Source of the DNA: Actinomycetota bacterium | GTDB taxonomy: Bacteria; Actinomycetota; Acidimicrobiia; Acidimicrobiales; Microtrichaceae | Assembly (NCBI GenBank): GCA_005777415.1 | Contig: SXMI01000255.1 | Coordinates: 1-9,752 of the forward strand | Direction of reading: 5' to 3' | Length of the DNA: 9,752 nucleotides | Shown: positions 5,549 through 9,752 of the stretch, piece after piece | Layout: every line of letters starts with the position of its first letter | Position numbering within the stretch: the first letter of the stretch is position 1 | Program-made: the position numbers and the translations under genes | Notes under the pieces: generated by a model | What the model was told of the DNA's origin: nothing | Database searches by the model: none | Seen by the model: the letters and a program-made list of their open reading frames with translations, nothing else

Positions 5549-7224
5549 GCGACCTCGACCTGCTCGTGCTCGGCAGCGGCGTGGCCGGGCTGTCCGCGGC
5601 CGTGCGGGCGGCCACGGAACACGACCTGGCGACCGGCGTCCTGACCAAGGGATCGCTCGACCAGGCCACGACGCGGTGGGCCCAGGGCGGCGTCGCCGCG
5701 GCGCTGTCGCGGAACCCCGAGGAGATCGACCTCCACCTCGCCGACACCCTGGCCGCCGGTGCCGGACTCTGCGACCTCGACGCGGTCCGGGTCCTGGTGG
5801 ACGAGGGACCGCGACGCGTCGAGGACCTCCTCGCCATGGGGGCGGAGTTCGATCGCGACGAACGGGGCGAGCTCGACCTGGCCCGTGAGGGCGGACACTC
5901 GGTCGCCCGGGTGGTGCACGCAGGTGTGGCCACCGGGGCCGAGGTGGAACGGGCCTTGGTCAGCGCCGTCCGCCGGACCGCCGTCGCGATCTACGAGCAC
6001 GCCTATGCGCTGGACCTGCTCGTCGAGGACGGCCGGTGCGTGGGAGTCCTCGCCACCGGCGCCGGCGGGACCAACCCCGTGCGGGCCCGGCACGTGCTGC
6101 TCGCCACGGGCGGTGCCGGCCAGCTGTTCGCGGTGACCACGAACCCGCCGGAGGCCACCGGCGACGGACTGGCCATGGCCTTGCGGGCGGGCGTCGCCGT
6201 GGCCGACGCCGAGTTCTTCCAGTTCCACCCGACGGCACTCGCGCTCGCCGCCATGCCCCGGCCACTGTTGTCGGAGGCGCTCCGGGGGCACGGAGCGCTG
6301 CTCCGAGACATCCACGGCGAGCGCTTCGTCGACGAGTTGCTCCCGCGGGACGTCGTGTCCCGGGCCATCCTGGCGCGGATGCTCGCCGACGGGAGCGAGC
6401 ACGTCTGGCTGGACGCCACCGGACTGGACCACTTCGCCGAGCGGTTCCCGACGATCCACACGGACCTCGCCCGGGTCGGCCTCGACCCCTCGGCGGACTG
6501 GCTGCCGGTGGCGCCCGCCGCCCACCACCAGTGCGGCGGGGTTGTCACCGACCTCCGGGGCGCCACCACGCTGCCGGGCCTGTGGGCCGCCGGTGAGGTG
6601 GCCTGCACGGGCGTCAACGGTGCCAACCGGCTCGCCTCCAACTCGCTGCTCGAGGGCATGGTCTTCGGTCCGCGGGCCGTCGAGTCGATCGCCGCCGGCG
6701 AGGACGGCCCCGAGGCGACGGGTGCCATGCGATCGGTGCTCGGATTCCCGGACGGTCCGCCCGAGCCCGACTCGTTGGACATCCCCGGCATCGTCCTCGA
6801 CGTGGACCTGCCGGACGTCGCGGCGGTCGGGCCCACGGGAACGGGGGCATCGGGCGACTCCGGCGCCGACCGTCCGGCGGTCGAGGCCGCAGGGCTCCGC
6901 GCCGAGTTGCAGCTGATGATGTCGACCCATGCCGGGGTCACCCGCTCGGCATCGGGCCTGGCGGCCGCGCGGCGCACGCTCGAGGACCTGGCCCTCCGAC
7001 TGCGTCGTGCCGGGCCGGCGGACCTTCCGGAGGTGGCGGAGGTCCGCAACCTCCTCACCGCCGGAGCGGCGCTGGTCGCCGCGGCCTCGGCCCGATGTGA
7101 ATCCCGCGGGACCCATGCGCGCAGTGACCACCCGGAGCCCGAGGCGGGCCAGCGACACCGCTTGGTCGTCGTCGGCTCGACCCCCGACCAGCACACCGGC
7201 CGACCGGTGGAGGAGCACGAGTGA
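5545..7224 (+). CDS. nadB: L-aspartate oxidase
   Basis: NadB oxidises L-aspartate to iminoaspartate with FAD, the first step of de novo NAD synthesis. The product is 559 residues, within the usual 530-570. The FAD-binding loop is LGSGVAGLSAA (Gly10, Gly12, Gly15). RWAQGGVAAA, EGGHSVARVVHA and TGGAGQLFAVTTNP follow. Predicted substrate residues, matched by eye to E. coli NadB, are His228 (FHPTAL), Arg268 (LPRD), His327 (PAAHHQCGG) and Arg362 (GANRLASNSLLEG). The last distinguishes the family within the succinate dehydrogenase/fumarate reductase superfamily. After the flavin domain a Gly/Ser/Asp-rich stretch (about 429-444) precedes the C-terminal helical domain, which ends with ESRGTH and a polar tail of about 35 residues. 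The frame is open far upstream inside panC, but GTG 5545 gives the expected start (VSDLDLLVLGSG) and a GTGA overlap with panC. nadC overlaps its stop in the same way. nadA is not in the window. Confidence 0.97.
   Translation: MSDLDLLVLGSGVAGLSAAVRAATEHDLATGVLTKGSLDQATTRWAQGGVAAALSRNPEEIDLHLADTLAAGAGLCDLDAVRVLVDEGPRRVEDLLAMGAEFDRDERGELDLAREGGHSVARVVHAGVATGAEVERALVSAVRRTAVAIYEHAYALDLLVEDGRCVGVLATGAGGTNPVRARHVLLATGGAGQLFAVTTNPPEATGDGLAMALRAGVAVADAEFFQFHPTALALAAMPRPLLSEALRGHGALLRDIHGERFVDELLPRDVVSRAILARMLADGSEHVWLDATGLDHFAERFPTIHTDLARVGLDPSADWLPVAPAAHHQCGGVVTDLRGATTLPGLWAAGEVACTGVNGANRLASNSLLEGMVFGPRAVESIAAGEDGPEATGAMRSVLGFPDGPPEPDSLDIPGIVLDVDLPDVAAVGPTGTGASGDSGADRPAVEAAGLRAELQLMMSTHAGVTRSASGLAAARRTLEDLALRLRRAGPADLPEVAEVRNLLTAGAALVAAASARCESRGTHARSDHPEPEAGQRHRLVVVGSTPDQHTGRPVEEHE
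7209..7215 (+). promoter_or_regulatory. Ribosome binding site of nadC
   Basis: The bases GGAGGAG, inside the final nadB codons, end five bases before the GTG at 7221. This near-consensus site confirms the overlapping nadC start. Confidence 0.7.
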
Positions 7225-8144
7225 ACGAGGACGACTGGCTGCACCCACCCCGACACGCCGTGGTCGACGCTGTCGCCCGCGCCCTCGCCGAGGATCTCGA
7301 CCCCCTGGGTGACCTGACCGGGACGCTGCTCGGGGACGACCGTGCCGAGGCCAGGATCACCGCCCGAGCCGCCGGCCGGTTGGCGGGCACCCGCTGCGTG
7401 ACCGAGGCGTTCGCCCAGGTCGACCCCTCGGTCGAGGTCACCTGGTCCTGCCGGGAGGGCGCCGCCGTCGGGGCCGGCGAGACCCTGGGGGTGGTCCGGG
7501 GACCGCTCGCCTCGATCGTCACCGCTGAGCGCACCGCGCTCAATTTCCTCGGCTTCCTGTCCGGGATCGCGACGCGGACGGCTGCGGTCGTGGACGCCGC
7601 TGCGGCTGGTGGACCCGCTCGGATCTGGGACACGCGCAAGACCGGTCCCGGGACCCGGGCGCTGTCCAAGGCCGCGGTGCGGGCCGGGGGCGGCCGAAAC
7701 CACCGGGGCAACCTGTCCGACTGGTTGATGCTCAAGGACAACCACCTCACCGGACTCGGCATCTCGGCGGCGGTGGCCACGGCCCGTGATCGCTGGCCGG
7801 GCCGGACCATTCATGTCGAGTGCGACCGTCTCGACCAGTGCGTCGAGGCGCTCCGGGCGGGGGCCGACGCGGTGCTGCTCGACAACATGTCGCCCGAGGA
7901 GGTCCGGGAGTGCGTGGCCGCCGCCGGCGAACTCCAGGGCAACGCCCCGCGCCGGACCCTCCTCGAGGTCTCGGGCGGGATCACGCTGGACAACGTCGCC
8001 GACTACTCGGGTACCGGGGTCGACCTGATCTCGTCGGGTGGTCTGACCAACGCGGCCGGCGTCCTCGACGTCGGCCTGGACATCGGCCCCGTGGCCGCCG
8101 ACGGCGGGGCGCTGCGTCCCGGAGTCGACCCGGACGGAGCGTAG
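7221..8144 (+). CDS. nadC: Nicotinate-nucleotide pyrophosphorylase (quinolinate phosphoribosyltransferase)
   Basis: NadC converts quinolinate and PRPP to nicotinate mononucleotide, CO2 and pyrophosphate, the point where the aspartate route enters NAD assembly. The product is 307 residues, slightly longer than the usual 280-300. Motifs in order are EDLDPLGDLTG, ALNFLGFLSGIATRT, DTRKTGPGTRALSKAAVRAG (Asp137, Arg139, Lys140), GGGRNHRGNLSDW (His161), MLKDNH (Lys172), VECDRL, AVLLDNMSPEEV and LEVSGGITLDNV. The last barrel segment reads ISSGGLTN where the family usually has something like SVGALTH, a mild variation. About 18 extra residues form a Gly/Pro-rich tail. The GTG start overlaps the nadB stop (GTGA) behind a strong ribosome binding site, so NadB and NadC are probably made together. 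The 59 bases after it are the largest gap in the window. Confidence 0.97.
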   Translation: MNEDDWLHPPRHAVVDAVARALAEDLDPLGDLTGTLLGDDRAEARITARAAGRLAGTRCVTEAFAQVDPSVEVTWSCREGAAVGAGETLGVVRGPLASIVTAERTALNFLGFLSGIATRTAAVVDAAAAGGPARIWDTRKTGPGTRALSKAAVRAGGGRNHRGNLSDWLMLKDNHLTGLGISAAVATARDRWPGRTIHVECDRLDQCVEALRAGADAVLLDNMSPEEVRECVAAAGELQGNAPRRTLLEVSGGITLDNVADYSGTGVDLISSGGLTNAAGVLDVGLDIGPVAADGGALRPGVDPDGA

Positions 8145-8154
8145 GGACCAAGCT

Positions 8155-8181
8155 GTCGTGCCGGGCCCGTCCCGGCGCGAC
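8155..8181 (+). promoter_or_regulatory. Strong hairpin in the nadC-coaX gap
   Basis: GTCGTGCCGGG (8155-8165) pairs with CCCGGCGCGAC (8171-8181) around a five-base loop. This gives eleven consecutive pairs, ten Watson-Crick and one G-U. It sits eleven bases after the nadC stop and ends twelve bases before the coaX ribosome binding site. No T-tract follows, so it is not a classical intrinsic terminator. It could be a T-less actinobacterial-type partial terminator, an RNA processing or stability element, or an attenuator. The pairing is seen directly; any function is inference. Confidence 0.55.
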
Positions 8182-8193
8182 CGTGCCGTCCCA

Positions 8194-8198
8194 GGGAG
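8194..8198 (+). promoter_or_regulatory. Ribosome binding site of coaX
   Basis: The bases GGGAG end five bases before the GTG at 8204. They favour this start over an in-frame GTG at 8183, which would add seven residues and lie almost against the hairpin. Confidence 0.6.
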
Positions 8199-8203
8199 TT
8201 CCC

Positions 8204-8983
8204 GTGCTGCTCGTCATCGATGTCGGCAACACCCAGACGGTCGTCGGCCTCTACGACGCCGGCGACCGGAGCCACCAGCTCCTGGACCACTGGCGTCTCG
8301 CCACCCACGCGGAACGGACCAGCGACGAGCTGCTGCTGCTCCTCCGTCAGCTGCTCGAGACCCGCGGGCTCGAGCTGCGCACCGATGTGCGTGGCGTGGC
8401 GGTGTCGTCGGGCGTGCCGTCGGTGACCTTCGAGCTGCGGCGCATGTGCGAGCGCTACCTGGAGCTCGAACCGGTCGTGCTCGGCGCCGGGGTGCGGACG
8501 GGCATGCCGGTGCTCTACGACAACCCCAAGGAGGTCGGGGCGGACCGGATCGCCAACGCGGTGGGGGCGTTCGACCTGTACGGCGGCCCGACGATCGTCG
8601 TGGACTTCGGCACCGCCACCACCTTCGACGTGATCTCGGACCGGGGCGAGTACCTGGGCGGCGCCATCGTTCCGGGGATCGAGATCTCGCTCGACGCGCT
8701 CTTCGGTCGTGCCGCCGCCCTGCGTCAGGTCGAACTGGTGGAGCCCAGGTCCGTGATCGGCAAGACCACCGTCGAGTCGATCCAGTCAGGGGCGCTCTAC
8801 GGCTACGCGTCGCTCGTCGACGGCATGTGCGAGCGGATCGAGGCCCTCATCGGTGAGGCCACGATCATCGCGACGGGTGGACTCGCAGGGCTCCTGACGC
8901 CCATCACCGAGTCGATCGAGCACGAGGAACCGTGGCTGACCCTCCACGGCCTGCGTCTGGTCTGGGAGAAGAACCAGTCGTGA
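8204..8983 (+). CDS. coaX: Type III pantothenate kinase
   Basis: CoaX phosphorylates pantothenate to 4'-phosphopantothenate, the first step from vitamin B5 to coenzyme A. It belongs to the ASKHA (actin/hexokinase) fold, needs a monovalent cation and is not feedback-inhibited by CoA as type I enzymes are (family knowledge). The product is 259 residues, a normal length. The phosphate-1 loop is LLVIDVGNTQTVVGLY (Asp6, Gly8, Asn9, Thr10). The pantothenate region VGADRIANAVGAFDLY (Asp114, Arg115) comes next. VVDFGTATTFDVIS holds the likely catalytic Asp134. GGAIVPGIEISLDALFGRAA, GKTTVESIQSGALYGY and the adenosine-site TGGLAGLL follow. All signature residues are present, so it should be active. Starting at GTG 8204 gives the family's usual N-terminus. 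Its stop overlaps the lysS GTG by four bases. The order panC...coaX-lysS is familiar from other Actinobacteria. Confidence 0.97.
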   Translation: MLLVIDVGNTQTVVGLYDAGDRSHQLLDHWRLATHAERTSDELLLLLRQLLETRGLELRTDVRGVAVSSGVPSVTFELRRMCERYLELEPVVLGAGVRTGMPVLYDNPKEVGADRIANAVGAFDLYGGPTIVVDFGTATTFDVISDRGEYLGGAIVPGIEISLDALFGRAAALRQVELVEPRSVIGKTTVESIQSGALYGYASLVDGMCERIEALIGEATIIATGGLAGLLTPITESIEHEEPWLTLHGLRLVWEKNQS

Positions 8984-9752
8984 ACGACCCGGCTGCACCG
9001 TCGCCGGACGACGACCCGGCCCACTCCGCTGTCGACCCGGACGCCGTTCGGGGCGGTGGGTTCGACCAGCCCTACAGCTATCCGGTGGACACCTCGGTCG
9101 CCGAGGTGGTCGAGCGGTTCAGCGGCCTCGAGCCCGGTGTCGAGACGGGACACGTGGTCAGCGTGGCCGGTCGACTCATGCTGCGCCGCACCCAGGGCAA
9201 GCTCGCATTCGGCTCGTTGCACGACGCGTCCGGTCAGGTCCAGTTGTTCGCGGCCGCGGCCGGCACGCCGGCCTTCCCCGAGTTCTGCTCGCTCAACCTG
9301 GGCGACTGGATCGGTGTCCGCGGCGAGGTCATGACCACCCGTCGCGGCGAGCTGTCGATCCGTGTCGACGAGTGGACCCTGCTCGCCCCGACCCGTCGGT
9401 CGTTCCCCGACAAGTGGCACGGCATCACCGATCCGGACACGCGCTACCGCCAGCGCTACGTCGACCTGTGGGTCACCCCGGAGGCCCGCCGCACCTTCCA
9501 GCTCCGGTCCCGGCTCGTCTCGCTGGTCCGACGGTTCCTCGAGGACCGCTCCTACCTCGAGGTCGAGACGCCCGTGTTCCACCCGATCCCGGGGGGTGCG
9601 CTGGCCCGACCGTTCGAGACGCACCACAACGCGCTCGACTCGCAGCTGTTCCTGCGGATCGCACCCGAGCTGTACCTGAAGCGGCTCGTCGTCGGCGGTT
9701 TCGACCGGGTGTTCGAGATCGCCCGGGTCTTCCGGACCGAGGGGATCTCCAC
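8980..9752 (+). CDS. lysS: Class II lysyl-tRNA synthetase, N-terminal part (3' end outside window)
   Basis: LysS charges tRNA-Lys with lysine. The first 257 residues are visible and the frame runs off the right edge. After an acidic, Pro-rich N-terminus (about residues 1-35), an OB-fold anticodon-binding domain is seen: GHVVSVAGRLMLRRTQGKLAFGSLHDASGQVQLF, then LGDWIGVRGEV and TRRGELSIRVDEW. The catalytic domain begins with RYRQRYVDL (155-163), a hallmark of LysS. Motif 1 is YLEVETPVF (near 192), then PGGALARPFETHHNALD, LFLRIAPELYLKRLVVGGFDRVFEI, and motif 2 begins as VFRTEGIS (Arg252, Glu254), where the window ends. The N-terminal basic helix common in LysS (R..K...L...G..PYP) is reduced to a non-basic stretch ending in PYSYP. 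The GTG at 8980 overlaps the coaX stop (GTGA) and has GGAGAAG eight bases upstream. A later in-frame GTG at 9085 is less likely because it would lose the PYSYP segment. Confidence 0.95.
   Translation, partial: MNDPAAPSPDDDPAHSAVDPDAVRGGGFDQPYSYPVDTSVAEVVERFSGLEPGVETGHVVSVAGRLMLRRTQGKLAFGSLHDASGQVQLFAAAAGTPAFPEFCSLNLGDWIGVRGEVMTTRRGELSIRVDEWTLLAPTRRSFPDKWHGITDPDTRYRQRYVDLWVTPEARRTFQLRSRLVSLVRRFLEDRSYLEVETPVFHPIPGGALARPFETHHNALDSQLFLRIAPELYLKRLVVGGFDRVFEIARVFRTEGIS

Noticed and set aside
5392..7814. Two overlapping minus-strand open frames of about 600 codons opposite nadB and nadC
   Set aside because: They mirror NadB and NadC, which have full sets of catalytic motifs. The antisense products are Arg/Gly/Pro-rich with no domain I can recognise.
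8155..8181. Classical rho-independent terminator
   Set aside because: The stem is strong, but the following bases are mixed with no run of T. I therefore list it as a hairpin of unknown role.
7820..8203. Upstream extension of the coaX frame into nadC
   Set aside because: The extension is an out-of-frame shadow of nadC. The conserved CoaX N-terminus and a ribosome binding site mark the start at 8204.

Overview
The window is a high-GC, gene-dense stretch with every supported gene on the + strand and no non-coding gap longer than 59 bases. Eight of the twelve genes supply three cofactors (tetrahydrofolate, NAD and coenzyme A). Gene order and content match the actinobacterial ftsH-folE-folP-folB-folK-(DUF2520)-panC-coaX-lysS neighbourhood known from Mycobacterium and Streptomyces. 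Base composition, ten GTG starts out of eleven visible starts, and the style of the dihydropteroate synthase C-terminus (GSL then WAMIHGA then MVRVHDV) suggest an actinomycetotal genome, plausibly Acidimicrobiia. That class-level placement is inference from memory of the families.

Layout: (1) 2-961, the C-terminal half of ftsH, a membrane AAA protease, cut by the left edge. (2) 958-3877, the folate block: folE (GTP cyclohydrolase I), folP (dihydropteroate synthase), a small protein with a dual-specificity-phosphatase-like fold but a disabled active site, folB (dihydroneopterin aldolase) and folK (HPPK). (3) 3888-5548, the pantothenate block: a Rossmann/DUF2520 protein and panC (pantothenate synthetase). 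(4) 5545-8144, the NAD block: nadB (L-aspartate oxidase) and nadC (quinolinate phosphoribosyltransferase). (5) 8204-8983, coaX (type III pantothenate kinase). (6) 8980-9752, the N-terminal half of class II lysyl-tRNA synthetase lysS, cut by the right edge.

How they work together: FolE makes dihydroneopterin triphosphate from GTP, FolB and FolK turn dihydroneopterin into its 6-hydroxymethyl diphosphate, and FolP joins that to p-aminobenzoate. PanC joins pantoate and beta-alanine, and CoaX phosphorylates the pantothenate toward CoA. NadB and NadC are the first and third steps of de novo NAD synthesis from aspartate. The middle step (nadA) is absent here, as are panB and panD. Five of the eleven gene junctions are identical four-base GTGA overlaps, so the array looks like one translationally coupled transcript. 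The largest gap (nadC-coaX) holds a strong 11-bp hairpin that could divide or modulate it.

The most interesting items are the phosphatase-like protein between folP and folB, whose signature HCx5R reads HQx5R (predicted pseudophosphatase), the hairpin before coaX, and the DUF2520 protein next to panC as a candidate ketopantoate reductase. Most of the window is otherwise conserved core metabolism, and I see no mobile element, CRISPR, tRNA, rRNA or phage signal.
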